Assembly: GCA_949316235.1 (NCBI GenBank) | Contig: OX438749.1 | Location: 14,154,914 to 14,218,913 of the forward strand | DNA from: Oegoconia quadripuncta | Lineage: Eukaryota > Arthropoda > Insecta > Lepidoptera > Autostichidae | DNA: 64,000 nt | Direction of reading: 5' to 3' | In this document: one piece after another, positions 25,501 through 37,500 of the stretch | How positions within the stretch are numbered: the stretch's first letter is position 1 | How the letters are laid out: each line of letters opens with the position of its first letter | The notes under the pieces: generated by a model | What the model was told of the DNA's origin: nothing | What the model saw: only the letters and a program-made list of their open reading frames with translations | Databases searched by the model: none | Made by a program: the position numbers and the translations under genes

Positions 25501-28500
25501 TCAACAAGAACCCTTAAAGGGAAGTTGTTGACCGATGCCCAGGGTGCACCGGCCCAACGACTACCGTTCCCCCCAGACGTATCCAGGGGGACAAGTAGCC
25601 ATCAGGCACACGAGGAGGTTGTCTGACATCGCACCCCAACCCCCACCCCTATCTCAACCCTAGAGGGTTAACTTAAAATAAATGTCGTATTCATGATCAA
25701 CATCCCATAAAATCTAAATAACGACATCATTATCGATTATATGGTTTTGACCCCCATTTCACACCCCAGAGGGTTGTCCAATATAAACTTTTTTTGGAAT
25801 CAACCCCCACCCCCATCTCAACCCTAGATCGGTTAACTTAAAATAAATGTCATTTTCATAATCAACATCCCATAAAACCTAAATAACGACACCAATATCG
25901 ATTTTATGGTTTCAACCCCCATTTCACACCCCAGGGGGCTGTTTTTCGAAAAATCTCAACTCACCCTTATCTCATTCTCTAACCCTAAAGGGTTAGCTTC
26001 AAAACAAATGGTATTTTCGTAATCAACGTCTCAAAAAACCTAAATAATGACACCAATATTGACTTTTTTGGAATCAACCCCCACCCCTATCTCAACCCTA
26101 GAGGGTTAACTTAAAATAAATGTCGTATTCATAATCAACATCCCATAAAATCTAAATAACGACATCATTATCGATTATATGGTTTTAACCCCCATTTCAC
26201 ACCCCAGAGGGTTGTCCAATATAAACTTTTTTGTAGCAACCCCCACCCCCATCTCAACCCTAGATCGGTTAACATAAAATAAATGTCATTTTCATAATCA
26301 ACATCCCATAAAACCTAAATAACGACACCAATATCGATTTTATGGTTTTAACACCCATTTCACAACCCAGGGGGTTGTTTTTCGAAAAGTCGCAAAACAC
26401 GTATTAGCTTATTTGTTCCTAGGAGTACTCTTACGCAGTTTCGAGTCGAAAATAGTCGAAATGTCCAAGTTATACTGTTTCTTCATACAAACTTCCCACC
26501 CCTGTTTCACCCCCTTAATGGGTGAATTTTGAAAAATCCTTTATTAGTGCTCCCCTAGACCTCGTAAGGAACCTACGTGCCAAATTTGGAAACTCTAGAC
26601 CCAGCGGTTTGGCCTGTGCGTTGATATGTCAGTCAGTCAGTCAGTCAGTTTTACAAGCTTTTATTTTACTTTCACCTGTCCCGTTGTCTGTAATCAAATC
26701 TTGCAACTTAAATTTGATCCACTTCCCGGTTTCCGATTGAGCTGAAATTTAGAATGCATGTATAAATCGGATGACAATGCAATGTTATTGTGACATAGAG
26801 CTGATCTGATGATGGAGCTGGAAGGTGGCCATAGGAACTCCGTAATTAAATAATGCAACCCTATCGAGTTTGAGCTCATTAGATTCGTCTTGACAAGTAC
26901 TTTGATACTATATGGTAACCAGGGTCTGATGATGGAGCCGGAAGGTGGCCATAGGAACTCCGTAATTAAACGATGCAACCCTATCGAGTTTGAGCTCATT
27001 GGATTAGTCTTGACGAGTACTTTGATACTATATGGTAACCAGGGTCTGATGTTGGAGTTGGAAGGTGGCCATAGGAACTCCGTAATTAAACGACGCAACC
27101 CCATCGAGTTTGGTCTCGTTTGATTCGTCTTGACGAGTCTCTTGCTTTCGTCCCATATTAACGAACGAACTACGGACTTCATAACGGAATAACGCTGCTA
27201 CGCGCTGCGAACTACGTCGTAGTAAATCTCGAATTAAAAATAGAGGTACTAAAAAGTTAAAAATAAAATTAAAGAAAAAAAAACCTTTTTAAAAACAAGC
27301 TTTTATTATTTGTTTATAAAATGAACTAAAAAGTTAAAAATAAATTAACTCTAAAAAGAAATATAACACTTTGTAACTTGATTGTAACCTTTAACGACAA
27401 ATAAGCGTCTTCGTCTAGGACAAAATAATTCCATATTGTACAAATTTATTTAATTTTAACACTAAAACTTTTCACCATACATAATTATTCAATCTCGTCC
27501 CCCCTCTTTATCATAGTCCCCATTTATAAATGAAAGCGTGTTACATTGTGATAGCTTGAGGAAAATGTTGTGTTGTATTAAATGTAACACGCTTTCATTT
27601 ATAAATGGGGACTATGATAAAGAGGGGGGACGAGATTGAATAATTATGTATGGTGAAAAGTTTTAGTGTTAAAATTAAATAAATTTGTACAATATGGAAT
27701 TATTTTGTCCTAGACGAAGACGCTTATTTGTCGTTAAAGGTTACAATCAAGTTACAAAGTGTTATATTTCTTTTTAGAGTTAATTTATTTTTAACTTTTT
27801 AGTTCATTTTATATTTAGATTACATCATTAAATTAAATAAATTAAAAAGACTTGGAGAAAATATGAGTTACAATTAAAATTCGCATGATAGGAACCCTAG
27901 GAATCCCGTCAGTTGCATATCAATCTGCGTCAGGCTCGTGGATGGTTTTGAAAAAAAAAATGAAACTACCTGTGCCAATAACTTAAATAAATAAATAAAT
28001 CCTTTATTGCCACATTTTTGTAATATACATAAAATCGCAGACACAATCACTTGTGGCAATCGGAGATGGACATGTATAAATAAAGGTATTTAGGTTAATT
28101 AGATCATTAAATGGAACAACTTTAACAATGTGAATTGTGAATGTGAAGCCTTTTTGGGAATTTGACCTCCCCATACAAAATGGGTTATTTTATCGCCATA
28201 TTCTCTGGAAACCTAATTTTTTTAGCTATTCACTAAAAAAATAGGTCGCATAGTCTGTTATTCCTTTTGTGAGTTTGATGATAGATAGATAGATTACTCA
28301 CTTATAAAGTACGTAGGTAACTATATGCAAGAACAACATTGTGTAGGTTGAAATTATAATTACCCTAGTCGCAATTGTTTGGGAGCTAATGGAATGTATT
28401 GTTAGGGAGATAGGCAGCCGGACAGGGTAGGTGAGACCCTTGTCTGACGTGATTCGACGTTCCATTATACGGTTGATTATGTTTGGTCTCCTTAGTGACT

Positions 28501-31500
28501 GCACCGGTGATATGGGGAAAAGGAAGGAAAAGTGCTTTATTATCTCTTTGGATGAGTCATAAAAAGCTTTTTGTTGAGACCATTCTGCCAAATTTATACG
28601 ACACTACACTTCAAAATTTATTACGTCATTATAAGAATGGATTTCGAAAATATATTGTTATTGTGCTATCTACACTGATACTAAATTAGATTTAACACTC
28701 AAGGCTTTATGTTTTGTTGGTTTTTAGCTTTAATTTTTAATACATATATAGTTATTTACTCGAATTATTTTTAAGTATATTTAATTTATTTATTTTACTA
28801 TAAAATCGGCATTATTTGACTTGACACCAATTATTTCATTCCGAGCAAGCGTAAGATATCTTTCGCTCTCTCATTAACACGCATCAGTAAAAACGCTGTC
28901 ATGTCACTTTCCTTTGGGTAGGACGGTGGATAAGCTAAATGAGGATCGTAATAATACTTAGGATTTAATAAAAAAGACGGTCATGTGTTAGTATGAATCG
29001 TGCCGTGAGGGTACTGTACATATTATAACCGTTTTTTTTAAAACCCATTTTTACACCGTTGGCACGATCTAATGATCATCATCTCAGCCCGTAAACATCC
29101 CACTGCACGGATATAGGCCTTCCCTCTTATAATGAGGGAGATCTAATGACATTACACTCAAATTATTAATTGTGAAATAGCCTGGCATGCGATCGAGCTG
29201 GTTATGTCTAGTGAAAATTATCATGTAAATAGTCTGATATTTTATAATATGCTTTCTTAATAAGTTTCTGTGTCATAGTATCTTTGTATTTGTTTTGTTG
29301 TAATTCTACACGCAGTGGCGGTACCTTCATATAAGCCCAGAAACCCGGCATGCCTTACAGTATTCGATTTGGATATCAACATCAAACTTTATCGATCTAT
29401 ATTTAAACAGTATAGGAAATCCACAAATCCTTCATCAAACATAATTATCTCGGTCTTGCCTTACTTGAAACCCTAGAGACTCCACTGTCTACACGGGTTT
29501 TGATATTAATAATTTTCGTATTATATTCCTTCACTTGCGCTACAATACCTTCCTTACCAAACTTCAAGATTGTAAAGCACCGGGAAGTATCAATAGGTGT
29601 TGCTAATCTGTCACTGAGTGGGCCTTTCAAATGGTATTTTCTTACTATAAGAATATGAAAATACGCTTATTATGTTATTACGTTACAATAGAGACTTGAT
29701 TTTTTTGCAGCAGTATGCTGCTGCAGACCTTAGTGTTTACTCATTAATTTCAATATGGTATATAGCCGCTTCTGAGAAAAAGGGCTTTGACACACGGACG
29801 GAGAACCAGACCGATGGACGACAAAAATATCCTATATGGGCACAGTTTCTTAAATGAATTTTGCGACCCTAAAACGCAACATTAATTTTTGATCCACCTT
29901 TGTGTGGAAGGACACAAAGGCACCTTGGGGCAGATGTCTTCTGGAGCGGAGATGCGAAGGGAAACGAAATGTGAGATGTCTCGCAGGTGTTAATGATTTG
30001 ATGAATATAACGGGAAGAGTAAGAATGCGGAAAGTATAAGTGTAGTATCTGGGAAAATATTGATCTATGTGTAGTAGGTTACTAATTATCTCGAAAATGA
30101 AAATCAAGTTTTTTTATACAAAATGAGGTTTCGACACTTAAAAAGAACAGAACCCTAAAATGTTTCTTTCCGTGGTTGTCGCAAAAGGCGACTAAGGGGC
30201 ATTCCATCAAAAAAATATCCATATACTTGTAGGTTTCAACGACTATAGTCTCACCCTTATTACGTGTGATTTTCAGTATATTTCGTAAGGTGAAACGTGG
30301 ATGTTGTTTTTATTAGCAATAAACTTTTAATGTTTGGTAGAACTCTGGTCACTCCATTTGGGATACAGGTCGTAAAATTATGTATATGGGATACAATAAT
30401 AACACTTATTCATCATCGTCATCAACAATTCATCACTTCACAAAGTGCTATTAGCAAGGAGAAGCGACAAGAAACTTCATAATAAATTACATCTTTTATA
30501 CAGGTTTCCATCTTACATCTTAATATTGTGGTTATATTACACAAAAGCAATTAACATTTAAGCGTAGTTACGTAGACATGAAATCCAACTAACACCAGAC
30601 CTCCATATTGCTTAAATAGTTTTTTATCTTATAATAATCCTTTTTACTAAGAGATCCTACGTTATATGACGTTTAAATTTCTGCTCTGTTAAAGTTAATT
30701 AATACATGTTCTGGTATTATATCGTAAAAACGAGTTCTGTGCCCCACAAAAGATACAATACATTACAAATACACTTTATTGTACAGAAGGAGAACATACA
30801 TTTTACAAAACACAGTACTGATAAGAGTACAATTAGGCGACCTTATCACTAAAAGCGATCTCTTCCAGGCAACCTTTACTATACTAACCTTGCTAAGTCT
30901 TATTTGTCAATTATTACGATTAGTTCAACTTAAAATTCAACGAGTTGAAATGATTTCAGGCATCAGAGGAATAGAACATGCCTTATACAATTATTATTGC
31001 TAGATTATCATCATCAACAGCCTATAGGTGCGTCGTACGGTTTTGGGGTACAGCTATCTCTAAATGAGAGGGGATATTAGGTGGATTTGTGTCAGATTAA
31101 CCTAACCTAACTGTGTCCTTAGATCGCCTTTGTAGTCTGCTGACTTGGCTTAACGGCTGTCTTCAATTGAAAACAACCAGAACCGACTATTTAAAGTGTG
31201 CTGGAAACACTCGTATTAAAATGCCGGTATATAGTGATCATCGATCCAAGAGCAAGAGCGTTAGTCATTGCCTAACTTCTTTTATCGAAAACGATTAGTG
31301 AATGCAACTTCGCTACGAGTATTTCTATATTACCATGAGTATTACTAGATTATTCTCTTGAATGTCGGTTGTCAAAATCAACCAACCTCCACTTCCAAGT
31401 ACATTTTGCTGTTTCACATTACTCCTTGTCGCAGCCATAAAGTTTATGCATTCAAACTAGAGAGTTTGGTTGGACACCGTATGAAAGATAGTGTCTCACG

Positions 31501-34500
31501 TGCTTGGGGTTTATTGCGGTGTTATAAGGTTTGTTTTCGGCTGGGTCATAGCTGATAGTAGGGCCAATGTTGTCGTACGTCACGTCTAACTTGCGTCGGC
31601 AACTCCACACTAACAGCGCTGTTGACTCTTGCTAACTTTGTACAAACTTGGACACCTCACCTGTGAACTTCACTCATGGTTTATTTGGGAAAACTTAAAT
31701 GGCTGTCTGTATAGTCGCTGGAGTTTAACTGAAATGCTACTTACATTTCGATAAGAAGTTGAGTAGTTACACCTTTTTTTTCGCGGGGAAATGCGTTACG
31801 CATGGCGCTCGCCTGAGAGATGGCGAGACGGTTATGTGAGACTCCCCTCCCTATTGGGAGGGTTACCCACTAAAACCCCGCGGCGACCTTCTTCGACGGT
31901 AGGGAGGACCTGGGAACGCATAAGCGGCTCCAGGCAACCCTCACAAATGGAGGCCCGTTCCCGGAGAGCGGTTGGCGCGCCCTCCTCGGGAGGTGTTGTC
32001 GCCTCACACCGCCGTCAGCGAGCGGTACGAAGCGCGACAGAGACCCACCGGTCGTGGCGGGTGTCATCCTCACCCGGGTAGCATCCGACGACTACATCGC
32101 CCCGAGATATAGCTGCCCGCAACCCTCGGGCGACGTGCAGGCGGGCTAATGAGCGTGGCCCCCTCCCCGAGGGCGCCTCTTGCGAGCGGGATCGGCCCTT
32201 TCCCGATCTGAGTAGTTACACCTAGGTATAGGTAAATAGGAATCGAGAATAACGAAACCGTAGGTGAACGAAGCTCACTGGCATAGCCCTGCGGATTAGT
32301 AAGTACAAGTAGCAGTGGGCAGGGCAAATAGCTTGAGGAACTGCTGGCCCGGAGCATTAAAGTTCTCGAGTGGAAACTACCCAGCGACAGTGGACAGACG
32401 ACCTGATAAAGGTCGCGGGAAGTCGCTGTAAGCAGGCCGCTTCCAACCGGTCGCTCTGAAAATCTGTGGGGGAGGCTTATGTTGAGTTGCTTTTGAACAC
32501 AAAACATCCGAAAAAATATAAAGAAAGTGAAAACATCCGGTATTTATAATTTTTAAAATTAATATTAGTAAATAACTTATTCAGTGCTAAAAATTGTTAT
32601 TGCCTAAAATAGTGGCAGTAGGTTTTACGTCGTTGAATGGCAATGCTAATTCGCGGCCTGACCGAGCTGTCAGTGTTCTGGATGTAAGTTTTGCTCTTCT
32701 TAGTATTTGCTTCGGCTTTCACTCCTTAATACCATATAGGTACGTAAATTAACTAAAGTAATACAGTTCCGTATTTAAAGGTAAAATGAAAATCAAATAA
32801 AGTTGTATATATACATAATGACCCAAATGGGGTGGTCAGAGATAATATTATTGCTTAATAAACAATCTTTTTTTGTATACAGTGGCGCCCTCATTTGAAA
32901 AAAAATGCTCTGACCTGCAGTCGAGAAGCCTAAAAGCTAACTATAAATAATTGGTACCTAAATAACTTTGATGAGGGTTTCCATAATTTGAAATTCTCGA
33001 AAATAACCGTCGTTTATGTATTATTGATAATTAGCATTAAGGCTACTCGAATGCAGGTCAGAGTGATTTTTTTATTTATTCTATATTTAAAAAGCGAACT
33101 TAATTTATCAAATGAGGGTGCGATTGGATGCAATAAACTCTCTTAAAAGCAACCTAATTCTGCTCAAGCAAAGCTAATATTTAATACTAAAAATATATTG
33201 TCCCTATATTATTTTTGCCTAGTACTTCAATGCTGTCCAATTTCCCAAACACGCCCATTGAGCTCACATCGAATTTCAAAGACATTTTTTGCCGGAAGAT
33301 TGTCATATTACAAAACACTGGAGCAGAAAATTAGGTTTTCTTGTCAATATGTATATAAGGTTCAATGAAATGTGAATGTCAGTGGAAAATTGACAGTGAT
33401 TGAATGTCGCGAAATACGATGTTAGGGTACGTGACGAGGAAATTGACTAAATAACATTAGGTGTACATTTATACGAGTGCGAGATACATTAGGTATTAAT
33501 AATATCGGGATTTTTATTAATATAAACGGGAAAGGTCACTAACTCACAGACTACTAAATCTCGAAAACTATTTGTCGTATGAAGCTGAAATTTGGCATAA
33601 TACCGGTGGTAGGATATTTCTATGGGAACGGGAAATGGGAAAACTGTATCGCTGCGGGTAAACACTCGCGAAGGTAAGATTTTGGAAAATAACCACGAGA
33701 AATTTCAAAATTTCCCACGGGAAGTTTTTACGGGAAAGGGAGAATGGGATCTTGCGGAGTCAATTTCTATTTATTTCAAGATCCACGCGGACGAAGTGGC
33801 GCAGGGTAAACTAGTGTATTATATTGGTTTTATCACTTAAATTAATAAATGTCGTCACATTTCAAGTGATAATTTTTATCCTGCGAAAAAAATATTTTTT
33901 TTATTTCATTTTTCATACAGACAAACAGACGAAAATGTCTAAATTATGTTAGGATAAAATTTATGAATTAAACTGAATAATGAACTCATCCCTCAATGGT
34001 CATACTTATATGTATACTTACATGATACGGCTTTACTTCTTTAGATACTTAATCTGAGTTGCAATTTCACTACACATAGTTATTTAAGTTTCCTCTCGCC
34101 ACAGTGTCTATAAGATTACTTCGGTCATCATAAAATGACAAGTTGGTTACGACCACCACTAGTTGAAGTTTACTAATTCCATCGTAAAATACTTTTTTTA
34201 TGTATAAAGTTTCATCTAATACGTAGCCGCGGAAACTATAAACATGTATTATCTGTTTATTTATACGTTTATACGGAACTTACGCTAAAATTAGTTTAGG
34301 CATTGTGGGTATTGTAATAATATGTCATGAAGGTAGGTAATTGGATGGTTGAATAATGGTCTTAGCTCGACGCTCATGTGTTATTCACATCTCCCGAAAC
34401 CAATAAAAGAGTTGACATGGCGCAGTCGGTTTCAAAACCCAAAATTAGTGTAGAATAATAAAACGGATTGCAGTGTAGTGAATGGAAACAGATAGTGAGA

Positions 34501-37500
34501 ACGAATTTTATGAAGATATTCGTACGACACGTAGAACCAGAAACATGGAGTCTGTGTTACAACCGCCGCCGCCATTTAACTTTGAGAATAATCTTTCTAA
34601 CGTCACTTCAGGAAATCTAAGCAGAGAATGGGAAAAATGGAAAAAAGCGTTTAAAATTTATTACGAAGCGTGTGAGTTATCAGAGAAAGATGACAACGTT
34701 CAGATAAATATACTACTCCATATAATCGGAGAAAAATGTCGCGAAGTGAGTGACCAGTTTGAGGCCGAACCGAAAACGATAAAAGAATTGTTGCGAAATT
34801 TTGATAAATTTTTCATACCAAAAAAGAATTTGGCGGTCGAGCGTCAAAAATTTTTCAAGCGAGATCAGCAGGAGTTCGAGTCAACGGAGCAATATGTATT
34901 CGAATTGAACAAAATGGCCGTCAGATGCGAATTCAGAGATTTACGAGATGATCTAGTATGTAGTCGAGTAATATGTGGACTGAAAGATGTCGCATTATCA
35001 GAGCGGCTATTACGAGAGCCGGATATAACATTATCGAAAGCAGTAGATATCTGCAGATTGGCCGAAATGTCACGCATGCAAGCATTAAATATAAAGAGTG
35101 AGAACAGTGACCATCGGGCCTATCGAGTATCTCGAACCAGAATGAGTGACGACGATGAACCGAGGGAATCCGAAGTGTGTTGGATCGGTCGCCGGGCAGC
35201 ACGCCGACATCCGCCGCAGCCGTCGCCAGCAGCGCGGCCGGGCAGCGAGCGCGCCGTCCCACCGCCGGCCGCCGCCGCCGCCTCGCGGCAGTGGCGAGCG
35301 CCCGCCGCCGCTGTGCCACGGGGCCAACCCGCATCCATGCGTCAGCGCCACCGGGATCACTCACAATATATGAATGGTGGATGTGGAAATTGTGGTAAAG
35401 TGCATCGTAGAAACGAGTGTCCCGCGTACGGGCAGAGGTGTTTGAGGTGCGATCGTATGAATCATTATGCTAGGATGTGCAGAGCGGCGAGGGTGTTTAC
35501 GATGCAGGATGACTCCACCGATCAGGTAAAAAGTCATAATATTAATAGGTCGACCGATGACTGGGTAGTTGATTTGGAAATTAATGGTCAATTTATTGCG
35601 TTTAAGCTGGACACTGGAGCTGACGTGAATGTGTTACCACAAAAATTTTTGCATAAAATCAGGTTATTAGATAGGGATTTAACCAGTACCTCGATTCGAT
35701 TGCAAGGTTATTCTGGTAGTAATATCGCAGTAACGGGAAAGTGCTATTTGAAAACGGTTTACAAAAATAAGAGATATTTTTTACCATTTGTTGTCGCCGA
35801 TGTAGATTCACAACCAATATTAGGCAGAATTTCTTGCGAGGAATTAACATTAATAAAAAGAATATTGTCTACGCTCGGACAGTAGCAATAGCGACAACAT
35901 TTTAGAAGAGTTTCCAAACATTTTCGAAGGTATGGGATGTTTGCCTGGCGAGTATAAAATTCAAATTAAAGACGATATTTTTCCTGTAGTACACGCGCCT
36001 AGGAAGTTGCCTGCTGCTCTTAGAGACCAAATTAGATGTAAATTGGCAGAAATGGAAGGTGACGGCATAATTGCTAAAGTAGAGGGACCGACCGACTGGG
36101 TGAATTCAATGACTGTAGTAAAGAAGCCGAACGGCGACTTGCGCATATGCCTAGATCCGTGAGACCTCAATTTAGCTATCAGACGTGAGCATTTCAAGCT
36201 ACCCACATTTGAGGAGATCACTACTAATTTATCAGGAGCTACATATTTCAGTACCTTAGATGCCAAACAAGGATTTTGGCAAGTCAAGTTACACGCATCC
36301 TGTACCGACTTGTGTACGTTTAACACAGTGTTTGGTAGGTATAAATTCTTACGTATGCCCTACGGCATCTCTTCCGCATCAGAAATCTTTCACAAACGTC
36401 TGTATGAACATTTTGATGACATAGAAGGCGTAATTCTATTCGTCGACGATTTGCTTGTATTCGGAAATACAAAAGAAATTCATGATGCACGACTACGTAA
36501 AGTATTAAAACGCTGTGAGGATATAAACATTAAACTAAATAAACAAAACTGCAAAATTGGTCTCATAGAAATTAAATACTTGGGTCACAAAATCACTAAA
36601 GACGGGATACGTCCCGACGACTCACATATCACTGCTATAAAAAATATGCCCACACCCACGAACGTGAAAGATGTCGAAAGGTTTTTAGGTCTCGTTACCT
36701 ACGTCAGTAGCTTCATACCAAATCTGTCAGAAAAATCAAACAAATTACGTGAATTGTTAAGAAAGGAAGTTGAATGGCATTGGGATCAAAAACATGACCA
36801 ATGTTTCGAAAAAATTAAGAAACAATTAGTAAGTCCCCCCATACTCCAGTATTATGATTTAAATCAACCAATTGTCATATCGGTAGACGCTAGCAAAAAT
36901 GGATTAGGTGCGAGTTTAATGCAAAACAATTTTCCGGTATGTTATGCATCTAAATCCTTAACCAAAGTTGAACAATCATACGCACAAATAGAGAAGGAAT
37001 TATACGCCTGCGTCTATGCCTGTGAAAAGTTTTATACATGGTCGTTCGGACATAGTCATAGAAACGGATCATAAGCCATTGGTAAACATATTAAACAAAC
37101 CGTTGGCTGACGCACCGGCGCGTTTGCAAAGAATGCTAATGAGATTACAACCGTTCATATTCAAACTTGTCTACAAGCCCGGAAAATATCTATACATAGC
37201 GGACACTCTATCGCGTGCAGTTGCACCGAGCATACCTGCCGAGCCCACCGCGCCCCGCGACTATCTCGATGAACAGGCACAGGTATTGTGCGCTCTCTAC
37301 GAGTAATCCTTTAACAGATACGCATTTCTTAGAAATACAAAAGTGTACAAAGGAAGATCCAGATATGCAATTATTGATTAAAACTATACTTCGAGGCTGG
37401 CCGAATGAGAAGACTAGACTAGATGATCGATTAAGGCCATATTGGGATAGTAAAGAGGAGTTAACGTTTAACTTCGGTATTGTGTGGAGGGGGTGTAGGA

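Noticed and set aside
24252..25626. Long + strand open frames (215, 273 and 109 codons) in the GC-rich insert
   Set aside because: They overlap each other and minus-strand frames, have skewed composition and no domain; GC-rich DNA lacks stops by chance.
26694..27182. 162-codon minus-strand repeat protein
   Set aside because: It is the translation of the 120-bp tandem repeat, whose length is a multiple of three.
32070..32507. 145-codon minus-strand frame
   Set aside because: It spans the end of a GC-rich retroposon, its target duplication and an RTE fragment, so it is chimeric by chance.
34933..35364. Minus-strand frames in the gag region
   Set aside because: Shadows of the GC-rich gag segment.
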